From assembly GCA_016215645.1 (NCBI GenBank), contig JACRIX010000093.1, forward strand, positions 1 through 64,000: 64,000 bases of DNA. Reading direction: 5' to 3'. Positions within the stretch are counted from its first letter, which is position 1. Each line of letters starts with the position of its first letter. The position numbers and the translations under genes were made by a program. This DNA is from Rhodocyclales bacterium (GTDB lineage: Bacteria; Pseudomonadota; Gammaproteobacteria; Burkholderiales; Rhodocyclaceae). This document shows, piece by piece, positions 1 through 12,050 of the stretch. Below the pieces are notes generated by a model. The model was not told the DNA's origin, did no database searches, and was given only the letters and a program-made list of their open reading frames with translations.

Positions 1-141
1 CACATTGCTACAGATTCTTTCGGTCACTCTTTTCGAGAAGATGCCCTTGCAGCAAGCATTCACGACAAATGCATCCATCAAGAATCAGGTCAATCTATCC
101 AATCAGATGATTCTGTTCGACTTTTAACCGGACACTACTGA
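1..141 (+). CDS. 3' end of an unidentified low-GC reading frame
   Basis: An open frame runs from the window edge for 46 codons to a TGA at 139-141. The peptide ends in DDSVRLLTGHY. Base composition is visibly less GC-rich than everything that follows, which could mean transferred or non-conserved DNA. I do not recognise the family. It is not the C-terminus of ImuB, the usual neighbour of dnaE2. The frame could also be spurious, since only its tail is visible. Confidence 0.3.
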   Translation, partial: HIATDSFGHSFREDALAASIHDKCIHQESGQSIQSDDSVRLLTGHY

Positions 142-184
142 TCAACCGTATGGGTTCTTGGTTGCGCGAGCGGTATCTGATAAG

Positions 185-200
185 CTGTATATATAATCAG
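185..200 (+). promoter_or_regulatory. LexA (SOS) box overlapping the dnaE2 -10 element
   Basis: The sequence CTGTATATATAATCAG matches the CTGT-N8-ACAG SOS consensus with one mismatch. Its core contains a perfect TATAAT at 192-197. A transcript started there would have a leader of only about 11 bases before the dnaE2 ATG at 215. Overlap of box and -10 hexamer is the classical arrangement for LexA repression, so DNA-damage induction of dnaE2 is a well-supported inference. Confidence 0.75.
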
Positions 201-214
201 TTATTGCTGCAGCC

Positions 215-3200
215 ATGTCCTCCCTGCCGGCCTATGCCGAACTTCACTGCCTGTCCAGCTTCAGCTTCCTGCGCGGCGCATCGCAGGCGGAGGATCTGGT
301 GGCCCGGGCCCTGCGGCTGGGCTACGCGGCGCTGGCGATCACCGACGAGTGCAGCTTCGCCGGCAGCGTGCGCGCCCACCTTGCCGCGCGTGACAGCGGC
401 TTGGAGCTTATCCATGGCACTGAACTGGTGCTTGCCTGCGGCATGAAGCTGGTGCTGCTGGCCTGCAATCGCGCCGGCTACGGCAACCTCGCGGCACTGG
501 TTTCACTGGGCCGGCGTCGTGCGGGAAAAGGTTGCTATCACCTGACGCGTAACGACCTTGCCGGCTGGGATGGCGGCGGCGTGCCGGATTGCCTGGCGCT
601 GTGGATTCCTTCAAGAGTTATGCCTCCGGCAGAGCCAGGGGCGGTATCCCTTGCGGACGGCGCTGGCGATACGGCGATTTGCGCCGCCGATGCGCGCTGG
701 CTCGCCGAACATTTCCCCGGCCGCGCCTGGATCGTCCATGAGCGCCACTTGCGGCCCGATGATCACGAGCGTCTTGCTGCGCTGCGTGAACTTGCCGCTT
801 CCGTATCGCTGCCGCTCCTCGCCGCCGGCGACGTGCACATGCATGCGCGTTCGCGCCGGCCCTTGCAGGATGCATTGACCGCGTTGCGCCTCAACACCAC
901 GGTGGCGCAGGCAGGTGCTGCGCTGTTTCCCAACGGCGAGCGCCACCTGCGTTCGCGCCTGGCGCTGGCGCGCCTGTATCCACCGGAACTGCTGGCCGAG
1001 ACCGTGAAGGTCGCGGCGCTGTGCCACTTCTCGCTGGCCGAGTTGCGTTACGAATATCCCGAGGAAGTGGTGCCGGCGGGCGAGACGCCGGATTCCTGGC
1101 TGTGGCGGCTGACCATGGAAGGTTTGGCGCAGCGCTACCCGGCCGGCGTGCCGGACAAGGTGGTGGCCCAGGTCGAACACGAACTGGCGCTGATCGCCGG
1201 GATGAGCTACGCGCCCTATTTCCTCACCGTGCATGACATCGTCGCCTGGGCGCGCGGGCAGGGCATCCTGTGCCAGGGGCGCGGCTCGGCGGCGAACTCG
1301 GCGGTTTGCTATGCGCTCAACATCACCGAGGTCGATCCGGCGCGAGCCCGCATGCTGTTCGAGCGCTTCGTCTCGAAGGAACGCAACGAGCCGCCCGACA
1401 TCGACGTCGATTTCGAACACCAGCGGCGCGAGGAAGTGATCCAGTACATCTATGCCAGGTATGGTCGCGAACGCGCGGCGCTGGCGGCCGCGGTGATCTG
1501 CTACCGCACCCGCGGCGCGCTGCGCGATGCCGGCCGCGCGCTGGGTTTCCCGCTGGCCGCGATCGAGCGCCTGGCCGGCAACCTGGCCTGGTGGGAAAAG
1601 CGCGAGGAACTGGCGCAGCGTTTCGCCGAGGTCGGCCTCGATCCGGAGCAGGCCGACGTGCAGCGCTGGCTGGGCATCGCGAAAATGCTGATCGGCCTGC
1701 CGCGCCACCTGACGCAGCATGTCGGCGGCTTCGTCATCAGTCGCGGCCGGCTCGACCGCCTGGTGCCGGTGGAAAACGCCGCCATGCCGGAACGCACCGT
1801 GATCCAGTGGGACAAGGACGACATCGATGCGCTGGGGCTGATGAAGGTCGATGTGCTGGCGCTGGGCATGCTCAGCGCGATACGCCGCATGCTGGCGGCC
1901 GTGGCGCAGCGGCACGGCAAGGCCTTCGGGCTGGCCGACGTGCCGGCCGAGGACGCCGCCACCTACGAAATGGTTTCGCGCGCCGACACCGTCGGCGTGT
2001 TCCAGATCGAGTCGCGGGCGCAGATGGCCATGCTGCCGCGCCTGCGCCCGGCCTGCTTCTACGATCTTGTCATCGAGGTGGCGCTGGTGCGCCCCGGCCC
2101 GATCCAGGGCAACATGGTCCATCCCTATCTGCGGCGGCGGCAGGGGTTGGAGCCGGTGGATTACCCGAGCGAGGCGGTGCGCGACGTGCTCTCGCGCACC
2201 CTGGGCGTGCCGATCTTCCAGGAACAGGCGATGCAGCTGGCCATCGTCGCTGCCGGATTCACGCCGGGCGAGGCCGACCAGTTGCGCCGCGCCATGGCGG
2301 CATGGAAGCGCAAGGGCGGGCTGGAGCCTTTCCGCGAACGCCTGCTTTCCGGGATGCGCGATCGCGGCTATGCCGATGAGTTCGCCGAGGCGCGGTACCG
2401 CCAGATCCAGGGCTTCGGCGAGTACGGCTTTCCCGAGTCGCATGCCGCCAGCTTTGCGCTGCTGGTGTATGTCTCGGCCTGGCTCAAGCGCCACGAGCCG
2501 GCGGCTTTCCTGCTCGGTCTGCTCAATTCGCAACCCATGGGCTTCTACTCGCCCTCGCAACTGGTGCAGGATGCGCGCCGCCACGGGGTCAAGGTGCGGC
2601 CGGTGGATGTCACGGCCAGCGACCGCGAGTGCACGCAGGAAGGCGAGAACGGGGTCGGCAAACTCGACGCCGTGCGCCTCGGCCTGCAGCAGGTGCGCGG
2701 CTTATCCGCAGCCTCCGCGCAGCGCATCGTCGCCGCGCGTGATGCCGGGCCTTTTGTCGATCTCGCCGACCTGGCTCGCCGTGCCGGGCTTGGCCAGGGC
2801 GACCTCGACCTGCTGGCCGCCGCGGGAGCATTGCGCCCGCTTGCCGGCCATCGCCGCCAGGCGGCCTGGGCCGCTGCCGCCGTGCCCTTGCAGCGCGACC
2901 TTTTCGCCGGCATCGCGCCGCGCGAGGCGGAAGTGATGTTTTCCGCGCCGCGCGAGGGCGAGGAGATCGTCGCCGACTACGGCAGCCTCGGGCTCACGCT
3001 GGGCCGCCATCCGCTGGCGCTGTTGCGTGCGCGACTGGCGGCGAAACGCTACCTATCGGCGATGGAATTGCGCGACCGCGGCGACCGTGCCGTGGTGCGC
3101 TGCGCCGGCATCGTCACCTGCCGCCAGCGGCCGGGCACCGCCAGCGGCGTGATCTTCGTCACCCTGGAGGACGAAACCGGCTGCGCCAATATCGTGGTGT

Positions 3201-3382
3201 TCAATGAACTGGCGTGTCGCCAGCGCCGACTCTTGCTCGGCAGCCGGTTGTTGGGCGTGGCCGGCCAGTTGCAGGTGGAAGGCCAGGGCGAGCACGCCGT
3301 GGTGCACCTCGTCGCCAAGCGCCTGTTCGACCACAGCGAATGGCTCGGCACGCTGCTGACCGACAGCCGGGATTTTCACTAG
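215..3382 (+). CDS. dnaE2: Error-prone DNA polymerase DnaE2 (ImuC)
   Basis: A 1055-residue C-family polymerase alpha subunit of the DnaE2/ImuC type, the mutagenic translesion polymerase of the SOS response. An N-terminal PHP domain begins [17 protein letters not shown]. The palm carries [13 protein letters not shown] near residue 395 with the catalytic aspartates. Helix-hairpin-helix and OB-fold segments follow (about residues 830-1050). DnaE2 normally acts with ImuA and ImuB; neither lies beside it here, and the gene has its own LexA box. The start is fixed by the promoter 15 bases upstream. Residues about 148-156 (DGAGDTAI) are encoded by a copy of the dispersed repeat, in a stretch that looks longer than usual for the family. 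Confidence 0.95.
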   Translation: MSSLPAYAELHCLSSFSFLRGASQAEDLVARALRLGYAALAITDECSFAGSVRAHLAARDSGLELIHGTELVLACGMKLVLLACNRAGYGNLAALVSLGRRRAGKGCYHLTRNDLAGWDGGGVPDCLALWIPSRVMPPAEPGAVSLADGAGDTAICAADARWLAEHFPGRAWIVHERHLRPDDHERLAALRELAASVSLPLLAAGDVHMHARSRRPLQDALTALRLNTTVAQAGAALFPNGERHLRSRLALARLYPPELLAETVKVAALCHFSLAELRYEYPEEVVPAGETPDSWLWRLTMEGLAQRYPAGVPDKVVAQVEHELALIAGMSYAPYFLTVHDIVAWARGQGILCQGRGSAANSAVCYALNITEVDPARARMLFERFVSKERNEPPDIDVDFEHQRREEVIQYIYARYGRERAALAAAVICYRTRGALRDAGRALGFPLAAIERLAGNLAWWEKREELAQRFAEVGLDPEQADVQRWLGIAKMLIGLPRHLTQHVGGFVISRGRLDRLVPVENAAMPERTVIQWDKDDIDALGLMKVDVLALGMLSAIRRMLAAVAQRHGKAFGLADVPAEDAATYEMVSRADTVGVFQIESRAQMAMLPRLRPACFYDLVIEVALVRPGPIQGNMVHPYLRRRQGLEPVDYPSEAVRDVLSRTLGVPIFQEQAMQLAIVAAGFTPGEADQLRRAMAAWKRKGGLEPFRERLLSGMRDRGYADEFAEARYRQIQGFGEYGFPESHAASFALLVYVSAWLKRHEPAAFLLGLLNSQPMGFYSPSQLVQDARRHGVKVRPVDVTASDRECTQEGENGVGKLDAVRLGLQQVRGLSAASAQRIVAARDAGPFVDLADLARRAGLGQGDLDLLAAAGALRPLAGHRRQAAWAAAAVPLQRDLFAGIAPREAEVMFSAPREGEEIVADYGSLGLTLGRHPLALLRARLAAKRYLSAMELRDRGDRAVVRCAGIVTCRQRPGTASGVIFVTLEDETGCANIVVFNELACRQRRLLLGSRLLGVAGQLQVEGQGEHAVVHLVAKRLFDHSEWLGTLLTDSRDFH
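656..680 (-). repeat. Dispersed VGAG repeat, copy 1 (inside dnaE2)
   Basis: Read on the + strand: GACGGCGCTGGCG followed by ATACGGCGATTT. In the dnaE2 frame it encodes DGAGDTAI, nearly the peptide VGAGDTAI that copy 3 encodes in an unrelated protein. Confidence 0.6.
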
Positions 3383-3391
3383 ACTGGGCAT

Positions 3392-4267
3392 ATGCAACGC
3401 ATCGATTTCACCGCCACCGACGGCCATACGCTTGCCGCCCATCGCTTCGATCCGCACGGCCCGGTGCGTGGCCATGTGGTCATCGCTGCGGCGATGGCCG
3501 TGCCGCAGGCGTTTTATGCGCCCTTCGCCCGCTACCTGGCGAAGCGCGGCTACACCAGCTGGACCTTCGACTACCGTGGCATCGGCGAGTCGTTCACGGG
3601 CCCGCGCCGTCGCCTCAAGGCCGATCTCGGCGACTGGCTGTACAAGGACTACGACGCCCTGCTGCAAATGATTTCGGCGGCATCGCCGCGTGACCCGTTG
3701 TTCGTCGTCGGCCACAGTTTCGGTGGCCAGGTGGCGCCTTTGCTGCCTTCGCGCGAGCGGCTCGCCGGCGTGGTGAATATTGCTGTCGGCAGCGGCTCGT
3801 CGCGCCACCTGCGACCGCGCGTCAGGCGCACGGCGCCGCTGATGTGGCATGTGCTGGCGCCGACCCTGTGTCCGCTGTTCGGCTATTTCCCCGGCTCGCG
3901 CATCGGCGTCGTCGGCGACCTGCCCACGGGCGCGATGTTCCAGTGGCGGCGCTGGTGCCTGACGCCGGAGTATCTGCTGAGCGGCGAGCCCGGTGCGCGC
4001 GAGGCCTATGCCACGGCGGCTTACCCGGTGCTGGCGCTGACCTTCGCCGATGACGAATTGCTCGACGAGTCCGGCTCGCGCCTGCTGCACGAGGCCTATC
4101 GCCAGCGCCGGGTCGACTACCGCCTGGTCGAGCCCGCACACCACGGGCTCGGTCGCATCGGCCACTTCGGCTTCTTCAAGCCGCAATGCGAAATGAATCT
4201 CTGGCCCAGCGTCGCCGAATGGCTGGACCGTGCCGGCGCGTGGCGGCGGCGCAACGAAGCGGGCTGA
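3392..4267 (+). CDS. Alpha/beta hydrolase (COG4757-like)
   Basis: A 291-residue soluble alpha/beta hydrolase with no signal peptide. The nucleophile elbow is GHSFGG near residue 107. A plausible acid is in FADDELLDESG near residue 220, and a C-terminal histidine is in GHFGFF near residue 252, giving a complete Ser-Asp-His triad. The family is usually annotated as predicted alpha/beta hydrolase or serine aminopeptidase-like; the substrate is unknown. It starts 9 bases after dnaE2 on the same strand, so co-transcription is possible, although no functional link is known. Its stop codon lies inside a dispersed repeat shared with the convergent kinase gene. Confidence 0.8.
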   Translation: MQRIDFTATDGHTLAAHRFDPHGPVRGHVVIAAAMAVPQAFYAPFARYLAKRGYTSWTFDYRGIGESFTGPRRRLKADLGDWLYKDYDALLQMISAASPRDPLFVVGHSFGGQVAPLLPSRERLAGVVNIAVGSGSSRHLRPRVRRTAPLMWHVLAPTLCPLFGYFPGSRIGVVGDLPTGAMFQWRRWCLTPEYLLSGEPGAREAYATAAYPVLALTFADDELLDESGSRLLHEAYRQRRVDYRLVEPAHHGLGRIGHFGFFKPQCEMNLWPSVAEWLDRAGAWRRRNEAG

Positions 4268-4282
4268 AAGTCGGCGCTGGCG

Positions 4283-4292
<10 letters not shown>
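4264..4292 (-). repeat. Dispersed VGAG repeat, copy 2 (between convergent genes)
   Basis: Begins CTGAAAGTCGGCGCTGG and continues CGCTACGGCGAT. It contains the TGA of the hydrolase on the + strand and the TAG of the hybrid kinase on the - strand, so both C-termini end inside the element. Confidence 0.75.
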
Positions 4293-6823
<2,531 letters not shown>

Positions 6824-6832
6824 CGACGACGT

Positions 6833-9820
6833 CTAGTGCAGGTTCTTGCCGGCGGAATACACCGCGCCGTCATCGACCACCAGGCGATTGGCCTGGATAT
6901 CGGCCAGCGCGGCGCGTATCGTGCCGTCGGCGACCCAGTGGGCGGCATTCGGCCCCAGCAGGATTTCGCGCGGCGCCATCGGCCGGGCGATGGCGAAGCC
7001 CTGGATGTAGTCGATGCCGACGTCGGCCATCGCGCGCAGGGTGGCGGCATCTTCCACCCATTCGGCGATCGAGCGCATGCCCAGGTTGCGCGAGAGATCG
7101 GCAATGGCCTGCACGATCGACAGCCGCGACGGGTGGCGCGCCGCGGATTCGACGATGGCGCCGTCGATCTTGATGACGTCGGCCTGGAGGTCGGAGAGGT
7201 ACATGAAGGAGGTATAGCCGGCGCCGAAATCGTCCAGCGCCAGCTTGACGTCGAATTCGCGCAGGCGCTCCAGCACGCGCCGCGTCTGGTCGAAATCGCG
7301 CAGTGCGACGCCTTCCGTGATTTCGGCGCAGAGCCGCGCCGCGGCGTGCGGATGGGCGCGCAGCATGGCATAGGCATCGGCCATGAACTGCTCGTCGTTG
7401 ATCGACGCGCCCGAAAAATTGACCGTGACGAAACGCGTCCCGGCGAGCTGGGCCTGGTGCGTGTCCAGCCATTCCAGCACCGTGGCCAGCACCCAGCGGT
7501 CGATCACGCCGACGCGGCCATGGGCCTCGGCCACCGAAATCACCCGTCCGGCAGGCATCACGCTGCCGTCCGGCGCACGTGCGCGCAGCAGCACTTCGAA
7601 GTCCAGGCTGCCCTGCGGATCGTGCAGCGACATGATCGGCTGCATGGCGATGGCGAGGAACTCCGGCGCGCGTTCCGGCGTCAGGCGCGCCACCAGCACG
7701 CGTTCCTCTTCGTGCTCCTGGAAGGCCGGCGCATCCGCGCCATAGGCCACGACGTGACCGGATCTGGCCTGGCGCTTGGCGTCGCGGCAGGCGCGGTCGG
7801 CGGCGGAGATCAGGTCGGCGACGTCGATGCCCGGCGTCACCTCGACGGCGCCGAAGGAGACGCCGATGCGGAAGGCCAGTTCCTGGACACGGAAAGCACT
7901 GGCGTCGATCAGATCCACGAGTTCGCGGCACTTTGCCGTGGCCTCGGCCAGCGACATGCCGCGCAGCAGGATGAGGAATTCGTCGCCGCCAATGCGTCCC
8001 AGCAGGTGCTCGGTGCCCAGCGACGCGGCTATGCGGTTGCACAACTGGCGCAGCACCTCGTCGCCGGCAGTATGGCCGAAGAGGTCATTCACGGTCTTGA
8101 AGCGGTCGAGGTCCATGTAGGCCAGCGTGACCGGAGCGTGTTCCCCGGCCGAGCGGATTGCGCCGCGCAGCGCCTGCTCGATGGCGCGCCGGGAGAGCGT
8201 GCCGGTGAGCTGGTCGTGGTCGGCGAGGTACATCAGCTTCCGGTTCGCCGTCACCGCTTCGGTGATGTCCTCGATCGAACCCTCGATCAGGCTCTCACCG
8301 ATCGAGGCGCGGGCCTCATACCAGGCGCCGTGGTCGGCCGACTGGAAACGCAGCTGGGCACGCGGGCCATCCGCCAGCAGGCTGCACAGCGACTCCCAGG
8401 TGCCGGGCTCGAAGTAATCCTGCCAGCGGCTGCCGCCGCCCAGCACGCGCAGGCCAAGCAGGCGGCCCAGCGCCGGATTGCCGCGCAGCAGGCGCCCGGT
8501 CGCGTCGGCGGTGAAGAAGGCCACCGGCACCTGGTCGTAGGTCTTCTGCAGCGCTTTCTCGGCACCTTCGCGGCCGGAGCGCTCGATGCGCATCTGCTCG
8601 GCCAGCGCCATCGCCACCAGCAGGCCGGAGCTCAGCGCCGCGGTGACGCTGTTGACATAGGGCAGGGGGCCGGGCAGGCCGGACATGGCCTTGATCACCT
8701 CGGCGAAACCAGCCACGGCGGTGACCACCAGCGAGGCGGCAAACCACATGGCGATGCGCGAACGCGATACCAGCAGGATGCTGCCCAGGTAATAGACAAT
8801 GATGCCGTAGCCGATGAAGGAGCCCAGCCAGAGCATGGGAATGAAATAGCGGTAGGGCACCAGCAATGCCGCGGCGAACATCGGCAGGTAGAGCAGTTCC
8901 AGCACGCGCACCGGCGCGCCCCCGCCCACTCTTTTCAAGTCGTCATGGAACAGGCGGGTGAACAGGAAGGCGGTAAGCGCGAAATTGCTGGCCAGGACGA
9001 ACTTGCGCATGCCGTCGAGCCAGGGCACCGGCACCTGGTGGCCAAGCCAGAGCATGTCCCAGCCGGCGGAGATGGCGCCGACCCGGGTGCTGACGATGAG
9101 CCAGCCGGCGAAGGCAACATACACCGGTTCGCGATTGACCAGGGCGGCCAGCAGCATGAAGATGGCCAGCACCGTCAGGCCACCTTCGAGCAGCCCCATG
9201 TCGTTGGCGAAGGCGCGGGTGGAAAGGTCGAAGTCGGATGCCTTCCAGGCCGTCACGGAGAGCCGCGCGGGACCGACGAAGGTGGCGCGGCACAGCAGCG
9301 GCACGCCCGAGAGATCCACACCGTGGGTCGCGAATCCGGCGTTGATGATGGCCAGCGCGCCGCTGGCGCCGGCGCGCGAGGCGTTGCCCAGGGGTTTTAG
9401 CGTGGGGCCGCGCCAGCAACTCAGGGTTCGCGCGTGGCGCGAAGGAAAATACACCAGCGGCGGGCCTGCCGTGTCGCTGTCGATCTTCGGCGGCGTGAAG
9501 GCGAACCATACCGGCGCTTCCGAGAGCTGGGTGTCGAACGAGGTCACCGGCCTTGCGCCACGCAGCGCGTCGCGTGCCGCCGAGGGTTCGATCTGCCCGT
9601 CATCGGGGACGAAGGACAGCGCGGTGAATTGCAGGTCGGGCGGCTGCCTGACGGCGGTATCCGATTCCCAGGCCAGCAGCGCCAGCAACATGAGGCCGCC
9701 GAGCACCAGGGGAATGGCGATGAATGACAACTGCGCCAGCCAGCGCGAATTGCGTCGCAGGAAGCCGCGCACCAGTTCGCGCGAAGCCAGCAGCAGGAGA
9801 CGCCGCGTGCGGGAAGTCAT
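6833..9820 (-). CDS. Membrane GGDEF/EAL protein with PAS domain
   Basis: A 995-residue cyclic-di-GMP enzyme. An N-terminal TM helix and extracytoplasmic domain lead into a cluster of about seven TM helices (residues about 200-400), resembling 7TMR-DISM receptors. A PAS-like segment follows (AFFTADATGRLLRGNPALG). The diguanylate cyclase motif GGDEF near residue 611 is intact. In the phosphodiesterase domain the signature reads EVL near 742 instead of EAL, but LALDDFGAGYTS and AEITEG keep the usual acidic residues, so activity is possible. It sits directly upstream of the hybrid kinase (9-base gap). The two probably share a transcript and may link redox input to cyclic-di-GMP. Confidence 0.92.
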   Translation of the reverse strand: MTSRTRRLLLLASRELVRGFLRRNSRWLAQLSFIAIPLVLGGLMLLALLAWESDTAVRQPPDLQFTALSFVPDDGQIEPSAARDALRGARPVTSFDTQLSEAPVWFAFTPPKIDSDTAGPPLVYFPSRHARTLSCWRGPTLKPLGNASRAGASGALAIINAGFATHGVDLSGVPLLCRATFVGPARLSVTAWKASDFDLSTRAFANDMGLLEGGLTVLAIFMLLAALVNREPVYVAFAGWLIVSTRVGAISAGWDMLWLGHQVPVPWLDGMRKFVLASNFALTAFLFTRLFHDDLKRVGGGAPVRVLELLYLPMFAAALLVPYRYFIPMLWLGSFIGYGIIVYYLGSILLVSRSRIAMWFAASLVVTAVAGFAEVIKAMSGLPGPLPYVNSVTAALSSGLLVAMALAEQMRIERSGREGAEKALQKTYDQVPVAFFTADATGRLLRGNPALGRLLGLRVLGGGSRWQDYFEPGTWESLCSLLADGPRAQLRFQSADHGAWYEARASIGESLIEGSIEDITEAVTANRKLMYLADHDQLTGTLSRRAIEQALRGAIRSAGEHAPVTLAYMDLDRFKTVNDLFGHTAGDEVLRQLCNRIAASLGTEHLLGRIGGDEFLILLRGMSLAEATAKCRELVDLIDASAFRVQELAFRIGVSFGAVEVTPGIDVADLISAADRACRDAKRQARSGHVVAYGADAPAFQEHEEERVLVARLTPERAPEFLAIAMQPIMSLHDPQGSLDFEVLLRARAPDGSVMPAGRVISVAEAHGRVGVIDRWVLATVLEWLDTHQAQLAGTRFVTVNFSGASINDEQFMADAYAMLRAHPHAAARLCAEITEGVALRDFDQTRRVLERLREFDVKLALDDFGAGYTSFMYLSDLQADVIKIDGAIVESAARHPSRLSIVQAIADLSRNLGMRSIAEWVEDAATLRAMADVGIDYIQGFAIARPMAPREILLGPNAAHWVADGTIRAALADIQANRLVVDDGAVYSAGKNLH

Positions 9821-9871
9821 GGGGCCGCGTCCGAGGGGGGCGGGCGGCGGGTATGGATCATGCGCTGAATC

Positions 9872-10606
9872 TTAGCGCAGGTCTCGGTGTCCGATCCTTG
9901 CGGAAACACGTGACCCTGCAGATTCCGCATCGTCGCGCGTCGGCGCGACCGGGAACGGGGTCAATTCGATGTCGGGATGGCGGGTTTCGAAGAACAGCGA
10001 ATACCAGGGATGGTCGACCGCCTGCCAGCGCCGCTTGGTGGCGACGACGTCACAGCACATGACGCGGTGGGGAATCATCCCGGCATGCGCCATGGGGATG
10101 AAATCGCCGCCGGGGAAGACATCCTCGAAGTACAGCCACTGATAAAAGCGATCCATCGGATGCCGCGCGGCGGCGACGATGCAATCGATGCCGCCGGCTT
10201 CGCATTGCAGGAACATCGCCTTCATCAGCATGGCCTTGACCACGCGCCCGACGGCGGCCTGGCTTACCGCCAGGCGGGTGGCCTCGGTCAGCACCCGGTT
10301 GCGCAAGGCGGCAGGCAGGCTTACCGACTGTTCAAGATCCAGCGGCTGGTACTGGTTGGTGCGGTAGCGCATGCTGCCCAGCGGCATGCCGTCCAGCTTC
10401 GCCAGGGCCACCAGAACACGGCTGCTGCCATCGAGATCGCTGGGCTCCGGCGTAGTGAAACGGGCCGCCAGTTCAGGCACATGGCGGCCATAGGCGCTGC
10501 GGCGGATGGCCACGGCCTTGGCGAGTTCCGCCTCGTCGCGCACGCAACGTATTACGAAAGGCAGCGATTCGGTGATGCGGTCGAAATTCGATGAAATCGG
10601 GTTCAT
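9872..10606 (-). CDS. FeeM-like N-acyl amino acid synthase (GNAT fold)
   Basis: About 244 residues resembling the N-acyl amino acid synthase FeeM and autoinducer-synthase branch of acyltransferases. Visible segments are VIRCVRDEAELAKAVAIRRSAYG at the start, TEATRLAVS in the middle and HPMDRFYQWLYFEDV towards the end. Members transfer an acyl chain from acyl-ACP to an amino-acid or similar acceptor; the product here is not predictable. I chose the ATG at 10606. An in-frame TTG at 10642 would add 12 residues that look non-conserved, and neither start has a strong ribosome-binding site. It follows the glycosyltransferase gene by about 107 bases on the same strand. Confidence 0.7.
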   Translation of the reverse strand: MNPISSNFDRITESLPFVIRCVRDEAELAKAVAIRRSAYGRHVPELAARFTTPEPSDLDGSSRVLVALAKLDGMPLGSMRYRTNQYQPLDLEQSVSLPAALRNRVLTEATRLAVSQAAVGRVVKAMLMKAMFLQCEAGGIDCIVAAARHPMDRFYQWLYFEDVFPGGDFIPMAHAGMIPHRVMCCDVVATKRRWQAVDHPWYSLFFETRHPDIELTPFPVAPTRDDAESAGSRVSARIGHRDLR

Positions 10607-10713
10607 GTCGCCGACTATGCCGTGTTCCGCGTTTTCTGACAAGGGCTTGCAATGGATTGTTGCGATGCAAGGTGAAAATTTGCCACACCTGCGGCTTGAG
10701 CCGGATCAAGGCA

Positions 10714-11409
10714 TCAATCGGCCTTGCGGTAGCCATACTGCCGCGCCAGGCGCGCCGGATCGGCGCCGCAGAAAAAGGCGGCGCGCAGCCACCACATCAG
10801 CAGGATGGTATGCAGCACGCCGTGTTTCTGCCAGCGTCGGGCCGAGGTGGCCACCGTCTCGGCCAGGCATGCGGGAGCCGCCTGCCGCTTGAGCAGGGCG
10901 CTGAAGCGGATATCCTCCATCAGTGGCAGGTCGGGATAGCCGCCGACACGCTCGAACAAATCGCGACGGACGAAGATGGCCTGGTCGCCGGTGGCGATGC
11001 CTGTCAGGCGTGAGCGCCAGTTCATCATCCGTTCGACGACGCGCAGCAGGGGATCGCGGGCATCGATGCGCACGTCGAAGCGTCCCCAGTGGGCACCGCC
11101 ATCGATTGCTGCCCGCACGGCGGCGAAGGCGTGCGGCGGCAACACCGTGTCCGCATGGAGGAAGAGCAGAACCTGACCGCCGCTGGCCGTGGCACCGGCA
11201 TTCATTTGCCGCGCCCGGCCGCGCGGCGCGATCAGGATCCGGTCGGCGAGGGCCGCCGCCGCCTGGGCGCTACCGTCGGTGCTGCCGCCATCCACCACGA
11301 TCACCTCGACATTGTGTCGGCGCAGCGCCTGCAACGGCTGCAATTGGGCCACGATCCGCGGCGCCTCGTTCAACACCGGGACGACGATGGACAGCTCAGG
11401 CACCGGCAT
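10714..11409 (-). CDS. TIGR04283 family glycosyltransferase (arsenosugar-type)
   Basis: A 231-residue family-2 glycosyltransferase. It opens with LSIVVPVLNEAPRI, has VIVVDGGSTDGS for nucleotide-sugar binding and LLFLHADTVLP as the DxD-type site, and closes with a hydrophobic segment. The match is to TIGR04283, named from its frequent pairing with ArsS in arsenosugar clusters. An ArsS homologue lies 5.7 kb away at 17078-18076. The gene begins 15 bases after msrA on the same strand, so it may be expressed with the methionine sulfoxide reductases. The true sugar and acceptor are unknown. Confidence 0.82.
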   Translation of the reverse strand: MPVPELSIVVPVLNEAPRIVAQLQPLQALRRHNVEVIVVDGGSTDGSAQAAAALADRILIAPRGRARQMNAGATASGGQVLLFLHADTVLPPHAFAAVRAAIDGGAHWGRFDVRIDARDPLLRVVERMMNWRSRLTGIATGDQAIFVRRDLFERVGGYPDLPLMEDIRFSALLKRQAAPACLAETVATSARRWQKHGVLHTILLMWWLRAAFFCGADPARLARQYGYRKAD

Positions 11410-11424
11410 CTGCTGCGTGTTGCT

Positions 11425-12048
11425 TCATTTCTCGCCCCAGACCTCGCGCAGTCGCGCGTCCCGACCGCAGCCGCCACGGTAGTACTGGTAACGAATCGGA
11501 TTCTTCTTGTAGTAGTCCTGGTGGTACTCCTCGGCCGGCCAGAATGGCGCGGCGGCGATGATTTCCGTGTGTATGGTCGTGAAGCGTCCGCCCTTCAGCA
11601 ATGCGTCGCGGCTGGCTTCGGCAATCTTGCGTTCGGACTCGCTTTGCCAGTAGATGCCGCTGCGGTATTGGCTGCCGACGTCGCAGAACTGCCGGTCCTT
11701 GACCGTCGGATCGATGGTGCGCCAGAAATAGTCCACCAGCCTGGCGTAGCTGACGAGCTTGGGGTCATAGGTGACGCGCACTGCCTCGGTGTGTCCGGTA
11801 GTGCCGGCACTGACGTCCTTGTAGCCGGGATTGACGGTTTTTCCCGCCGTATAGCCGGACTCGGCCGCGATCACGCCGGGCAGCTTTTCGAAGTCGGACT
11901 CGGTGCACCAGAAGCAGCCGCCGGCGAAGATTGCCGTGGCGCTACCGGGGGGCGTGGCGGCCGACGCTGCGACGGCGTCCGGCGTGCGGGTCACGCCGAC
12001 CCAGGCCAGGACCAGGCAGGCGCCGGCGATCAGGATGGACGGGCGCAT
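11425..12048 (-). CDS. msrA: Peptide methionine-S-sulfoxide reductase MsrA, exported
   Basis: A 207-residue MsrA that reduces the S-epimer of methionine sulfoxide in oxidised proteins. The active-site motif GGCFWCTE is intact, followed by Y-T-A-G-K and H-T-E-A-V-R-V-T-Y-D segments typical of the family. A hydrophobic N-terminus (ILIAGACLVLAWVGV) indicates export to the periplasm or membrane anchoring. The ATG lies 2 bases after the msrB stop, so the pair is translationally coupled. Upstream is a divergent ECF sigma factor operon, suggesting oxidative control. Confidence 0.95.
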   Translation of the reverse strand: MRPSILIAGACLVLAWVGVTRTPDAVAASAATPPGSATAIFAGGCFWCTESDFEKLPGVIAAESGYTAGKTVNPGYKDVSAGTTGHTEAVRVTYDPKLVSYARLVDYFWRTIDPTVKDRQFCDVGSQYRSGIYWQSESERKIAEASRDALLKGGRFTTIHTEIIAAAPFWPAEEYHQDYYKKNPIRYQYYRGGCGRDARLREVWGEK

Positions 12049-12050
12049 GC

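Noticed and set aside
611-2584. Long open frame on the minus strand inside dnaE2
   Set aside because: It is antisense to a gene with clear family motifs; its residues (HRQH- and QRR-rich) are typical of high-GC shadow frames.
3210-3236. Additional copy of the dispersed repeat in dnaE2
   Set aside because: Only the CGCCAGCGCCGACTC half matches; the ATCGCCGT half is absent, so chance in high-GC DNA is likely.
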